Origin: Streptomyces iconiensis
Lineage (GTDB): Bacteria; Actinomycetota; Actinomycetes; Streptomycetales; Streptomycetaceae
DNA length: 64,000 bases
Direction: 5' to 3'
Assembly: GCF_028657195.3 (NCBI RefSeq)
Contig: NZ_JANCPR020000026.1
Location: forward strand, 1-64,000
Position numbers and translations under genes: made by a program. The notes under the pieces are model-generated. The model was given only the letters and a program-made list of their open reading frames with translations, had not been told where the DNA came from and made no database searches. Shown here one piece after another: positions 34,892-43,629 of this stretch (positions are counted from its first letter, which is position 1; each line of letters starts with the position of its first letter).

Positions 34892-35755
34892 TCAGCTCGG
34901 GTCTCGGTGCCGCTGCCGGTAGCGGCCCGGGGAGATGCCGTGTTCCCGCTTGAAGGCGGTGGCGAAGGCGAAGGGCGAGTGATAGCCGACGTGTTGGGCG
35001 ATCGGAGCCAGCGCGGTGTCGGAGCTGCGCAGGAGCTGCGCCGCCACGGTGAGCCGCCACCAGGTGACGTACGTCAGCGGGGGTTCGCCGACCGCTGCGG
35101 CGAACCGGCGGGAGAACGTCGCACGCGAGAGGTTCGCCTTCTTGCCCAGGGCCTCGACGGTCCAGGGCTTTGCCGGGTCGTCGTGGATGGCGTGCAACGC
35201 GCTGCCGATCGCCGGGTCGGCGAGGGCGGTCGGCCAGCCGGTGGTTCCGCGTGCCGACTCGTCCTCGATCCAGGCGCGCAGCACGTACAGCAGGAGGAGA
35301 TCGAGCAGGGTGGGCAGGGCGGCGTCCGTGCCGGGACGGGGGTTCCGCAGCTCGGCGCCGAGCAGGGAGACGGCGGCACTCACGTCCTGGTGCCGTCCTG
35401 TCCCGGAGGGGCGGTGGATGGTCTCCGGCAGGGTGCCCAGCAGGGGGTGCGGCCGTGAGCGGTCCAGCTCATAGCCGCCGCACAGAAGGGCCGTCGCCCC
35501 CTGTGCGCCGGCATGCCCGGGGTCGTCGGTCAAGGTGTGCCGGGTCCCGTGCGGAGTGAGCACAACGTCCCCCGCGCCGAGCCGCACCGTGGGCCCCTCC
35601 TCGGGCACGAGCAGACAGGCCCCGCGCAGAACGACGTGGAAGCCCGCTCCGGCGAAAGGCTCGAAGTGCGTGAGCCACACGCCCTCTCTGTCCTCACGAT
35701 TGGCGAACGGGCTGCCGGTCCGCATGGCGGCGACCACATCACTGAGGACATCCAT
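34892..35755 (-). CDS. AraC-family regulator with cupin N-domain
   Basis: A 287-residue AraC protein built like the one at 33040: cupin with FAGAGFHVVLRGACLLVPEE and TPHGTRHTL, then WTVEALGKKANLSRATFSRR and IAQHVGYHSPFAFATAFKRE. The two share the domain order but are clearly diverged. It is divergent, 81 bases apart, from an MBL-fold hydrolase, which is the likely target. Confidence 0.93.
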   Translation of the reverse strand: MDVLSDVVAAMRTGSPFANREDREGVWLTHFEPFAGAGFHVVLRGACLLVPEEGPTVRLGAGDVVLTPHGTRHTLTDDPGHAGAQGATALLCGGYELDRSRPHPLLGTLPETIHRPSGTGRHQDVSAAVSLLGAELRNPRPGTDAALPTLLDLLLLYVLRAWIEDESARGTTGWPTALADPAIGSALHAIHDDPAKPWTVEALGKKANLSRATFSRRFAAAVGEPPLTYVTWWRLTVAAQLLRSSDTALAPIAQHVGYHSPFAFATAFKREHGISPGRYRQRHRDPS

Positions 35756-35836
35756 ACCCGCAACGGTAGACGATCGCGTATCAAGCAGGCACGATCTCTT
35801 ATCGTCCGTCTCACCGCACGTCCATACGCTCAAGAC

Positions 35837-36772
35837 ATGGAAACGACAGAGATCGGCGACATCGAGGTCACGCGCATCGTGGAATGGCAGGGCCCCGTCG
35901 CTCCGGTCGGAGTGGTCTTCCCGGACCTCGCCCACGAGAAGTGGCACGAGCACAGGTCGTGGGTCGCCCCCCGCTTCTGGGACACCGAGACCGACAACTA
36001 CCTGGCCGCGACGCAGACTTGGGTGGTGCGCAGCGAGGGAAGGACCATCCTGGTCGACACCGGGCTCGGCAACCACAAGGAACGCTCGTACATGCCGGCC
36101 TGGACCCATCTGGAGACCGACTTCCTCGACCGCCTTGCGGCAGCGGGCGTACGGCCCGAGGACGTCGATGTCGTGGTGAACACCCATGTGCACGCCGACC
36201 ACGTGGGCTGGAACACCACGCTGCGCGACCGTGAATGGGTGCCGACATTCCCCAACGCCACCTATCTGATCCACCGGGACGACTTCGAGTACTGGAACCC
36301 CAGGAACGGCGTACCCAAGCGGGGCGGCATCGGCGGAGTCAACGCGGGTGTCGCCAACGGGCCGATGTTCGAGGACAGCATCGATCCCGTGCACCGCGCC
36401 GGCCAGACCCTGCTGTGGGAGACCTCGCATCGCATCGACGGCAACCTCCACCTGGAACCCGCCCCTGGGCACACCCCGGGCTCGGCGGTGCTCCACTTGC
36501 GGTCAGGCACCGAACGGGCCCTGTTCGTAGGCGACTTGCTCCACACCCCGCTGCAGATCCTCGAACCGCACGTCGACACCTGCCTGAGCGAGGACCAGCA
36601 CGCTGCGGCACACTCCCGCCGGCGTGTCCTTGAGTACGCCGCGGACACCAACGCCCTCCTCATCCCCGCCCATTTCACCGGCCCGGGAGCGGCTGAAGTC
36701 CGCCGCGACGGCTCCTCCTTCGCCCTCAAGAAGTGGGCGCCGTTCAGCGATCCTTCGGCATTGATCACCTGA
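35837..36772 (+). CDS. MBL-fold metallo-hydrolase
   Basis: A 311-residue metallo-beta-lactamase-fold hydrolase. THVHADHVGW gives H117, H119, D121 and H122; a further His is in LEPAPGHTPGSAVL, and Asp/His in FVGDLLHTP and IPAHF complete the two-metal site. Such enzymes include lactonases (AHL, quorum signals), phosphodiesterases and glyoxalase II. Length and the long insert before the active site resemble lactonase-like members. Divergent AraC regulator upstream. Confidence 0.9.
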   Translation: METTEIGDIEVTRIVEWQGPVAPVGVVFPDLAHEKWHEHRSWVAPRFWDTETDNYLAATQTWVVRSEGRTILVDTGLGNHKERSYMPAWTHLETDFLDRLAAAGVRPEDVDVVVNTHVHADHVGWNTTLRDREWVPTFPNATYLIHRDDFEYWNPRNGVPKRGGIGGVNAGVANGPMFEDSIDPVHRAGQTLLWETSHRIDGNLHLEPAPGHTPGSAVLHLRSGTERALFVGDLLHTPLQILEPHVDTCLSEDQHAAAHSRRRVLEYAADTNALLIPAHFTGPGAAEVRRDGSSFALKKWAPFSDPSALIT

Positions 36773-36834
36773 CCTGGGTTCTCATCTCCGCCTGCTGCGG
36801 CGCCGGGTTCGAGGGGGTAGGGCACACTCTGGGT

Positions 36835-37512
36835 GTGCCCTCCAATGGATCTGTTGCGGGTGTCGATGAGATACACGCCTATCTCGTCGACCAGTTGAAC
36901 TCTGCCCTGCGCCGTCCCAGCATGTTCTCGCAGGGTGATGCGGCCCTGCGGATGCTGGTGGATCACCTGCTGTTCGTGGAGTGCCGGCCCGAGGTATGGG
37001 CTGAAGAGCAGCGGGCCTGGGTGAGTCGAGGGGCCAGGACCAGCACCGGTGTGGCAGGCATGTTTCAGGAGTTGATGCCGGGAGGGTGCGATCAGTATTA
37101 CGTAGCCTCGGTCTACGCCGAGTTCGCGCACCGCCGCGGCTGGCTCAGGCCCGATCGCCTTCTGCCGACCGGTGAGCATCACGCTCTGCGGGCCAGGGTG
37201 CGCCGGTGGGTGCAAGCTGACCGCTCGTGGGCAGACGTCACGTCCGAGTTCGGACCCCCGTCCATCCTGTGTGGAGGGACCAACCCGCTGTACGGCAAGG
37301 CGCTCGGTTACCTGGGCGAGGACCCCGCCGAGTCCATGGTGTTCTTCCACCTCTGGAATGGCAGCACCCCGGCCCCCGAGTCCACATGGCCCGAGCTTGA
37401 GGAACCTGTCCTGCTCGCTGCCCGCTTCGGGGACGCGCCTTTCGACGAAGCCTTCATCTTCACCCCCGAGGGGCGACGAAGGCGGCCTGAGCCCGACTCG
37501 CTCTTTCGCTGA
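36835..37512 (+). CDS. Uncharacterised actinobacterial protein
   Basis: A 225-residue soluble protein without signal or membrane segments. It contains conserved-looking blocks AALRMLVDHLLFVECRPEVW, SVYAEFAHRRGWLRPDRLL and SWADVTSEFGPPSILCGGTN with GYLGEDPAESMVFFHLWN. I do not recognise a domain. The GTG at 36835 avoids the overlap with the MBL gene that the earlier ATG (36733) would cause. It ends before a hairpin at 37592. Confidence 0.65.
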   Translation: MPSNGSVAGVDEIHAYLVDQLNSALRRPSMFSQGDAALRMLVDHLLFVECRPEVWAEEQRAWVSRGARTSTGVAGMFQELMPGGCDQYYVASVYAEFAHRRGWLRPDRLLPTGEHHALRARVRRWVQADRSWADVTSEFGPPSILCGGTNPLYGKALGYLGEDPAESMVFFHLWNGSTPAPESTWPELEEPVLLAARFGDAPFDEAFIFTPEGRRRRPEPDSLFR

Positions 37513-37591
37513 GCGCCCGAGAGGTTACGCAACACCAGCAGGACGGGGCTTCGCCTGCCTGGTGTTCCCGAATTCGCTTCCGCCCACTTGG

Positions 37592-37617
37592 CGGTCGGCC
37601 GTGAGGACGGCCGACCG
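37592..37617. terminator. Bidirectional terminator hairpin
   Basis: CGGTCGGCCGT-GAGG-ACGGCCGACCG, perfect 11-bp stem between convergent genes. Confidence 0.8.
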
Positions 37618-37774
37618 GCCAGTTTCAGCCCCGCATGCCGAGCAACTCCCGCACACAGTTTGAAACTCAAGCCAGAGGCTGTCCCGTAAATGATCTTCAG
37701 GGCGCGGGCTCAGCCCGCTGAACGGAGTTGTCCAGGACGACACCGTCGCCGTGATCACACCAGCCACGTTGTGA

Positions 37775-38128
37775 TCACTTCAGGCCCTCGGACTCTCCGG
37801 TCGTGACCTTGGCCCACCGTCGACTCCAGGCGTCCAACGGGCTCAGCGCCTCGACGAGTTCCTGTCCGAGCTGGGTGAGGTGGTAGCCATCTGCCTGGAG
37901 GGTGAGCAGGCAGGCGCCGGTCAGCTCGTCGAGCCTGGTGGTGAGCACGCTGGAGGACATGCGCTCGCATCGGCGCTGCAATTCCCGGAAGCCGGCCGGG
38001 GCTTGGCTCAGTTCCCACAGAATGCGCATCGTCCAGCGTCGTCCGAGCAGGTCGAGTGCCGCCATGACTGGTCGACCCGACTCGGACCCTCGTACTGGTA
38101 CACCCGGCCGTGGCGCTCTGGCTTCCAT
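37775..38128 (-). CDS. HxlR-family winged-helix regulator
   Basis: A 117-residue HxlR protein: ALDLLGRRWTMRILWELSQA, then FRELQRRCERMSSSVLTTRL (recognition helix) and YHLTQLGQELVEAL. This is the classic HxlR/YodB core without extensions. AAGGAG lies about 10 bases before ATG 38128. It is divergent, 70 bases apart, from a carboxymuconolactone-decarboxylase-type protein, with two short palindromes between. Family members sense electrophiles through Cys; this one has few Cys (one at the turn before the recognition helix). Confidence 0.93.
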   Translation of the reverse strand: MEARAPRPGVPVRGSESGRPVMAALDLLGRRWTMRILWELSQAPAGFRELQRRCERMSSSVLTTRLDELTGACLLTLQADGYHLTQLGQELVEALSPLDAWSRRWAKVTTGESEGLK

Positions 38129-38145
38129 GCCCACCCACTCCTTGT

Positions 38146-38185
38146 GCTTCGGTTGTCGAAGCATCATAGTGATTCGAAAATCGAA
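38146..38185. promoter_or_regulatory. HxlR operator candidates
   Basis: GCTTCG-N5-CGAAGC (38146-38162) and TTCGA-AAA-TCGAA (38173-38185) sit in the 70-bp divergent intergenic region. Both share TCGAA half-site elements. Confidence 0.65.
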
Positions 38186-38198
38186 GCAGAGGTGCCGC

Positions 38199-38759
38199 AT
38201 GCCGCGCATCGAACCGCTCATCCCGCCGTACCCTTCCTCCGTCGACCAGGCACTCCGCCGGTGGATGCCTCCCGACGTGCCGCACGAGCCACTCGCACTG
38301 TTCCGAGTACTGCACCGCAACCCGGAACTTGCCTCACGCATGTTCTCCCTGGGCGCCGGGCTGCTGGGCCATGGACTGCTCCCGACCATCGACCGCGAGA
38401 TCGTCATCGCCCGAGTGACCGCGCGTGCCGGCTGTGCCTACGAATGGGGCGTGCACGCCGCGACCCTCGCCCAACAGGCCGGACTCAGCCCGGAACAGCT
38501 ACGGGCAACCACCGAAACCGACACGGCAGCCAGTGCCACATGGTCGCCACATCATGCAGCACTGCTCGACGCGGTCGATGAACTGCACGATACGGCCCAG
38601 CTCTCGCAGTCCGCCTGGGATGCCCTGCGCGTCAACTACGAGGACGCTCAGCTTCTCGAACTCCTCGTACTGATCGGCTGGTACCGAACCATCAGCTATC
38701 TGGCCAACGGGCTCCTCCTGGAGGAGGAAGCCTGGGCCGCTCGATTCCCGAAGGGATAA
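38199..38759 (+). CDS. Carboxymuconolactone decarboxylase-family protein
   Basis: A 186-residue AhpD-like helical protein. REIVIARVTARAGCAYEWGV then HAATLAQQAGLS is the family core; the AhpD CxxC pair is reduced to a single Cys with E and H nearby, as in the CAYEW subfamily. These are typically peroxidase-like or isomerase-like proteins induced by electrophiles. AGAGGTG precedes ATG 38199. Its last 68 bases overlap the decayed DUF4253 gene on the other strand. Confidence 0.9.
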   Translation: MPRIEPLIPPYPSSVDQALRRWMPPDVPHEPLALFRVLHRNPELASRMFSLGAGLLGHGLLPTIDREIVIARVTARAGCAYEWGVHAATLAQQAGLSPEQLRATTETDTAASATWSPHHAALLDAVDELHDTAQLSQSAWDALRVNYEDAQLLELLVLIGWYRTISYLANGLLLEEEAWAARFPKG

Positions 38760-39219
38760 CTCCACCCAGCATGTGCCTGACCGCGGCCATCCGGTCAGCG
38801 TCCGACACAGGGCCCCGGCCGGGGGCCGACCCTGGCCAGTTCTGCCCGAAGGGTGCGGTGACGGCCAGGCGGTCGTCCAGTGGGAGATTGTCATCGCTCT
38901 CGTCGATGCCGGTGTGGTCCCGCCACCACGTTGCGAGGAGTACGGCAGGGTCGTGGGTTTCTGACGAGGACATGCGCTCGGGAAACAGTTCGCCTGATGC
39001 CCAGGGCCGGAACTCATGGTCGTCCGGGTCCCGGGAGTCGAGCAGGAGGGGCCACATGCCTGTGGTGTCGTGCTCGGCGTGGAGAGAGACTCACAGCTCG
39101 GCGGAGGCCGGGGCATCGCTCAGCCACAGAGCCTGCACGTCACCGCCGCCTTCATCGGATGTGATCACCCGGCCGTCGGGGAGTGCGTCCCCGAGGGACG
39201 CGAGGAGTTCAGGGTTCAC
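38692..39219 (-). pseudogene. DUF4253 gene broken by in-frame TGA and truncation
   Basis: From GTG 39219 the frame reads LLASLGDALPDGRV and ALWLSDAPASAEL, then meets TGA at 39093-39091 where relatives have Trp (TGG). The same frame continues with HAEHDTTGMWPLLLDSRDPD, FRPWASGELFPERMSS and LLATWWRDHTGIDESDDNLP, all typical of the N-terminal half of DUF4253 proteins. It then ends at 38692 before the conserved C-terminal half, overlapping the opposing gene. Thus a single nonsense change plus loss of the 3' half. The family assignment is from memory of its sequence pattern; its function is unknown. Confidence 0.7.
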
Positions 39220-40122
39220 ACGATCGGATGCTACTTCCGGACTCCGGCCCGGCAGGGCGCAGACGGGCCCGGCACCGACGGGGGAGGCGGTACCGGGCCT
39301 CGCAGCCACGGTAGCCGGGAAGAGCCGGCGGGTGTCGCAACTCCCCGACGAAAGGCGGGAAATGGCCGACGAACCACGGCTCTCCGGACTGCTCGGCGCG
39401 GCGGGCACGAAGACGGGGTCCCGCCGAAGACACGAGGCTCCGCCGAAGATTCGGGGCCCCACCGAAGACTCGGTGGTACCGGTCGACGACGACGAGGCAG
39501 GCGAGTGCCTGCCCGCTGATCTGGTCCGCGTACCCGCGGGCGAGGGACAGCGGGCCGGCCGCTGCGTCGCCCGTGCGGCCGTGCGTCGTGCGGGTGGCAC
39601 GGCTCCGTCTCGTTGGCCGGTGTGTGCTTCTTCGTGCCGAGACCTCCGTGCGTTCGAGGAAGCCGGTCCAGGTGTGGAAGGCCGGATTTCGGCGCGGGTG
39701 TGCGAGACGAGCGCGGGACCTGCGCCCAGACAGCCGGAGAGGACCAGCGGATCCAGTACGGCGGTGGGGCAGGAACTGGCGGGGGAGGGCTCCGAGGAGA
39801 AGCAGGCTGAGGTGCCCGCACCGCAGCGGACACTTCTCTGCCGCACCGCCTTGCCTTCGGGGTACCTCCAAGCAGGGCCCGCGGCTGTGTCACACCGGCC
39901 TCCTCCTGCGTGTCATATATACGGAGATCGTGGTCGGCGGCGCTTCTATACGGAGGTCGTGGTCGACGGCGTATTCATACGGAGGTCGTGGTCGACCGCA
40001 CATTCGCCATGTGCCCGTTATGCGGTAGCCGCAGCAACTCCGGGGCACCCCGCACCGACGGAGATCCAAGAAGAAGTCCCTCAGCGCGTTCCGCCGACGA
40101 GAGGCAGCAAGGAAGGAGCAGA
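39220..40122. other. 900-base stretch without supported gene
   Basis: Open frames occur on both strands but look like compositional shadows. It contains short degenerate repeats (CGAAGAC units of 17-19 bp, 39408-39480) and the 29-bp tandem array at 39919. It may be remains of deleted genes. Confidence 0.5.
39919..40005. repeat. Three 29-bp tandem repeats
   Basis: Three consecutive 29-mers beginning ATACGGAGRTCGTGGTCG. Copies 2 and 3 match in the first 20 bases; each carries GTCG(A/G)C and ATAC elements. The array ends 117 bases before the membrane-protein start. It could be a regulator array or a minisatellite. Confidence 0.8.
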
Positions 40123-41967
40123 GTGTCACCGACCGAACGTCAGCACGCCACGCCGCACGCCACGCTTCAGCTCAAGATCGTCGCTGACCCGGGTCTTCCC
40201 AGCGACATCGCCACGAGGCTGGCGCGTGACCGGCTTCCCGGCCTGTTGCGGCAGCACGTCTGCGACCGTGCCTGGCAGGTCGAGGTGGAAACGCGCACTC
40301 TGCCACTGGATGAGAACGGCATCCTGCCGTTGCTGACGCTGGCCGATGAGCATGCCGAGGTCGGGGGCGACCTGGTCGTCTATCTCACCGAACTCCCGCG
40401 CGGCTCGGTCGTCCGGCCTGTTCTGGCCGATATCAGCACCCGGCGGAAGGCCGCGCTGGTCAGCCTGCCCGCGACGGGGTACGTCCGATTCCGCCGTCAC
40501 CTCGTCCAGGTTCTGCTGCACGCCACCTACCGCCTTCGCCACGGCCCACGCCGGCTCGCCGGCCCGGACGGCGAAGACCAAGAGGTGCCGCCCCCACGGC
40601 GGTTGCGCAAGGCACCGCCCAGCTGGGGATGGTCGGTCAAGGAGGTCACCTCGGGCGAGGAGAGCATCGATACCTCGCTGATCCTGACGGGCTGGCGGGG
40701 ACGCGCGCGGCTGCTGTGCGGAATGGTCGGTGCCAACCGGCCCCAGCGGCTCGTTCCGCATCTGGCCAGCGCAACAGCGGCTGCCGCCGCCACGGCGGCC
40801 TTCGGCATCTTCTACTCCAGCATCTGGCAGATGGCCGATGCCCTCCCGGCCGCCCGGCTGGCGCTGATCACGGTACTGGCCGTCGCCGTCATGGTCGCCT
40901 GGCTGCTGTTCTACAACCACCTGTGGGACGCGCCCCACGGCCACCGCACCCCCGAGGACACCGTCTTGTACAACACCTCCACCCTCGTCACTCTGACGCT
41001 GGGCGTCAGCTGCATGTATCTCCTGCTCTACGCCCTGGCCCTGCTGGCCGCCCTCACCGTCATCGACGCCGGATACCTGCAGTCCCGGCTCGGCCATCCC
41101 GCCAGCCTGGGTGACTACGCGGCCCTGGCATGGCTGTCCACCTCCATGGGGATCGTCGCAGGGGCGCTGGGGTCGAGCCTGGACAGCGAAGCGGCCGTAC
41201 GGCAGGCCACGTACAGCCGCCGCGAGCAAGCACGTCAGGCCCGTAACCGCGCTGAGGCGCATGCCGGGGAAGCCGAGAGACCCGCTCCTCCACAGAGTCC
41301 TGATCGCCGTCCGTGCATACGACCGGCAGCCCAGGGTGCGCTCGGCAGGTCACCGGCGAAGCCCGCCGAGCCGGTCCCGCCCAGCACCCGGCCGCTGTCG
41401 ACATCAGATACGCCTGGTCCGGGTTCGCTCCCCATCGGCCAACAGAGCCTCGGCCCCACCCTCGTGAGACGCGCCCGGACCGCCTCCGTCGCTGTTCTGC
41501 CGTGTACCGGGGTCGGCACGGTGCGGGTTGCGGGCCTGCGTAGCCTGCTTCTTGGAGGATCGAACCATGTCATCCGACACCCGAGGGGAGCCGTCGGCGG
41601 CGGAACGTGCCACGGTGCTGACCACGCCCCGGCTCCAAGTGACCACCTGGCTGCCGGACGACCTGGACGAACTGCGTGCGCTGCACACGGACCCTCAGGT
41701 GATGCGCTATATGACCTCCGGGCTGGAGACCCTCGATCAGACACGGGCCCGTCTCGATGCCTTCCTGCGCGAGCAGGAAACCCCGGGTTGGACAAAGTGG
41801 CGGGTCGAGGACAGCCATGGTGCGTTCGTCGGGCGGGCGGGCTTCCGGCAGCCACACCGCACAGGGCATCGCGAACTCGGCTATCTGCTCGCGCCAGGGG
41901 TCTGGGGCCTCGGCTACGCCACCGAACTCGCCACCGCCCTTGTCGACTGGCATCACACGCACCCTGA
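40123..41967 (+). CDS. Four-helix membrane protein with aberrant C-terminal tail
   Basis: GTG 40123 follows GGAAGGAG. Residues 1-380 look genuine: a soluble domain (LKIVADPGLPSDIATRLARD, DLVVYLTELPRGSVVRPVLA) and four TM segments (SATAAAAATAAFGIFYSSIW, LALITVLAVAVMVAWLLFYN, YNTSTLVTLTLGVSCMYLLL, LAWLSTSMGIVAGALGSSL), ending in a basic YSRREQARQARNRAE. Beyond about 41265 the frame continues for about 230 low-complexity residues and runs 401 bases into the GNAT gene in another frame. The natural stop has probably been lost by a junction or frameshift near 41265. Function unknown. Confidence 0.7.
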   Translation: MSPTERQHATPHATLQLKIVADPGLPSDIATRLARDRLPGLLRQHVCDRAWQVEVETRTLPLDENGILPLLTLADEHAEVGGDLVVYLTELPRGSVVRPVLADISTRRKAALVSLPATGYVRFRRHLVQVLLHATYRLRHGPRRLAGPDGEDQEVPPPRRLRKAPPSWGWSVKEVTSGEESIDTSLILTGWRGRARLLCGMVGANRPQRLVPHLASATAAAAATAAFGIFYSSIWQMADALPAARLALITVLAVAVMVAWLLFYNHLWDAPHGHRTPEDTVLYNTSTLVTLTLGVSCMYLLLYALALLAALTVIDAGYLQSRLGHPASLGDYAALAWLSTSMGIVAGALGSSLDSEAAVRQATYSRREQARQARNRAEAHAGEAERPAPPQSPDRRPCIRPAAQGALGRSPAKPAEPVPPSTRPLSTSDTPGPGSLPIGQQSLGPTLVRRARTASVAVLPCTGVGTVRVAGLRSLLLGGSNHVIRHPRGAVGGGTCHGADHAPAPSDHLAAGRPGRTACAAHGPSGDALYDLRAGDPRSDTGPSRCLPARAGNPGLDKVAGRGQPWCVRRAGGLPAATPHRASRTRLSARARGLGPRLRHRTRHRPCRLASHAP

Positions 41968-42109
41968 GCCCGGCGTCGACGCCTCCCTGCGCGCCTACGC
42001 CGCTATTGACAACCAGGCAAGCCGAAAGGTCCTCGACCGGGCGGGATTCCAGCTGACAGGCTCCGATCCGGCCGACGAACAGCAACTCATCTACGAAGCG
42101 AACCCATGA
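41567..42109 (+). CDS. GNAT-family N-acetyltransferase (RimJ/RimL-like)
   Basis: A 180-residue acetyltransferase: LTTPRLQVTTWLPDDLDELR (beta1-alpha1), FVGRAGFRQPHRTGHRELGY, LLAPGVWGLGYATELATAL (acetyl-CoA pyrophosphate loop) and AAIDNQASRKVLDRAGFQ. The RimJ/L-type architecture acts on N-termini, amines or antibiotics. GGAGG lies 8 bases before ATG 41567. It lies inside the spurious tail of the preceding frame, which supports this frame as the real one. Confidence 0.93.
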   Translation: MSSDTRGEPSAAERATVLTTPRLQVTTWLPDDLDELRALHTDPQVMRYMTSGLETLDQTRARLDAFLREQETPGWTKWRVEDSHGAFVGRAGFRQPHRTGHRELGYLLAPGVWGLGYATELATALVDWHHTHPEPGVDASLRAYAAIDNQASRKVLDRAGFQLTGSDPADEQQLIYEANP

Positions 42110-42220
42110 TGAAGGCTCCGTAGCCCTGCGGTTCGCAGCCCGGCTGGGGGCGCGTGCTCGTTGTGGAGCGCGCACGTTGTTCACAGGCGCCGTGTGCTCT
42201 GGCTGTCCGTGTGGGGCCGA

Positions 42221-42279
42221 CCCGCACTGCCGGAGCCCCTGGGCCGCGGAGCCCCGGGGCCGCGCCCCGGCAGTGCGGG
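42221..42279. terminator. Large inverted repeat between convergent genes
   Basis: CCCGCACTGCCGG (42221-42233) and its exact complement (42267-42279) enclose 33 bases that themselves can fold (GGGGC/GCCCC elements). It lies 112 bases after the GNAT stop. The rest of 42110-42583 is repeat-like GTGCGC-rich DNA with no gene. Confidence 0.65.
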
Positions 42280-42583
42280 CGGTGACGGTCGGCCACCGCA
42301 CCGCGGTGCGCACCAGTGATGTCGTCCCGCTCCCCGGATCGCCCCGTGCGCAGCGGGTGCGCACGACGAACCCGCCGTGCGCACCGGCCCGCGAGCTGAC
42401 GACGCGTGGCACTCGCATCCAGCCGGGCCAGTGCGGGCGGCAGCGTCCCGCGTTTCTGGCGGCACACGCGCAGGGCGACGGTGCCGGGCGCTCTGCGGCG
42501 GTGCGCGCCGGCCGCCGGGTGCGCGTCGCACTCGGCGGAGTACGCGGCGAGGGCGCCGGGCCCCCGGGATCTGGTGACGCGAG

Positions 42584-43528
42584 CTACCCGACACGCTTGT
42601 GATCAATGAACGCGGTCAACGCGTCCACGGTCGCCTCGGGCTGCTCGTCGGGAATGAAGTGTCCGGCTTGTGGGATGACGACGCCGGTCGCGTTCTCTGC
42701 CCAAGGGCTGAGGGAGGCGGCCATGTCGGGGATCGAGCCATGGGAGCCGGAGATTCCCAGGACCGGGACGGTCAAGGGCCCTCGTCCGAGAGCGTCGTGG
42801 TTTTTGCGCGCTGATTCCGCGGCGTCGCGGTAGTAGGCGAGAGACGCTCGGAGCCCACCCTCGGCCGCGAGGGCGGCTGCGTAATGGGCGATCTCGGCGC
42901 CGTCGAACGTGTTCGGGTACAGAGTCTTGGCCTTCAAGAACCAGTCGACGTAGTCACGCTCGCGGCCGGCGAGAAGAGTCTCGGGCAGTTCGGGCACCAG
43001 GTGGAACGCGAAGTGCCAGGTCTTCCAGGCCCGGTCGGGGTCCGTTGGGATGGAGTCGGGAAGGGTGATTCCCGGAATGCCGGCGTCAAGCAGAGCCACG
43101 CCGTGCAGGCGCTCTTCGTACTTGAGGGCCAGCGAGAAGGCAACCCAGGCGCCGATGTCGTGGGCGACGAGCCAGTACTTCGGCACGTTGAGCGCGGTCA
43201 GCGCGGCTTGGACACGCGAGGCGACGGTGTGGGTGTCGTAGCTCTCTTGAGGGCGGTCGGAGTGGCCCTGCCCCGGCAGGTCGATCGCGATCACGTGGAA
43301 TCGCTCGGCAAGGCCCGGCATCGCCTTTCGCCAAGCCCACCAGGTCTGCGGGAACCCGGCGAGCAGGACGACGGTGGGGCCGGCCGTCCGGTCGCTTTCC
43401 ACGGCATGGAGTTGGATTCCTTCCGCGTCGACCCAGCGGTGGGTGAAGCCTGCGAGGTCGTGCAGTGGCAACCCGGGGACCGGGTTCTGGTGGCAGGAGC
43501 GGTTCGGGGCTGTAGTGGCGTCTGTCAT
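42584..43528 (-). CDS. Epoxide hydrolase-type alpha/beta hydrolase
   Basis: A 314-residue hydrolase. Oxyanion region LLAGFPQTWWAW, then nucleophile D124 in VAHDIGAW, lid region with the usual Tyr residues, and a C-terminal QAGHFIPDEQPE with catalytic His. The Asp nucleophile separates it from esterases and places it with epoxide hydrolases or dehalogenases. ATG 43528 was chosen; ATG 43546 is possible. It is divergent from a TetR gene with a palindrome between. Confidence 0.9.
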   Translation of the reverse strand: MTDATTAPNRSCHQNPVPGLPLHDLAGFTHRWVDAEGIQLHAVESDRTAGPTVVLLAGFPQTWWAWRKAMPGLAERFHVIAIDLPGQGHSDRPQESYDTHTVASRVQAALTALNVPKYWLVAHDIGAWVAFSLALKYEERLHGVALLDAGIPGITLPDSIPTDPDRAWKTWHFAFHLVPELPETLLAGRERDYVDWFLKAKTLYPNTFDGAEIAHYAAALAAEGGLRASLAYYRDAAESARKNHDALGRGPLTVPVLGISGSHGSIPDMAASLSPWAENATGVVIPQAGHFIPDEQPEATVDALTAFIDHKRVG

Positions 43529-43546
43529 GCCTTGAGCGTATCCCAT

Positions 43547-43566
43547 CTTGGACTGAACGGTTCAAG
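43547..43566. promoter_or_regulatory. TetR operator candidate
   Basis: TGAAC-G-GTTCA (43554-43564) is a perfect 11-bp palindrome, extended asymmetrically by CTTG on one side and AG on the other. It lies in the about 100-bp divergent region between hydrolase and TetR. Confidence 0.7.
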
Positions 43567-43629
43567 ATAGAGTGGGCAGGGCCACAACGGCTGACAAGAA
43601 CGCTGAAACAAGAACGAGGTGCATGCGTG

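Noticed and set aside
39919..40005. Possible CRISPR array
   Set aside because: Only three directly adjoining units with no spacers and no cas genes nearby.
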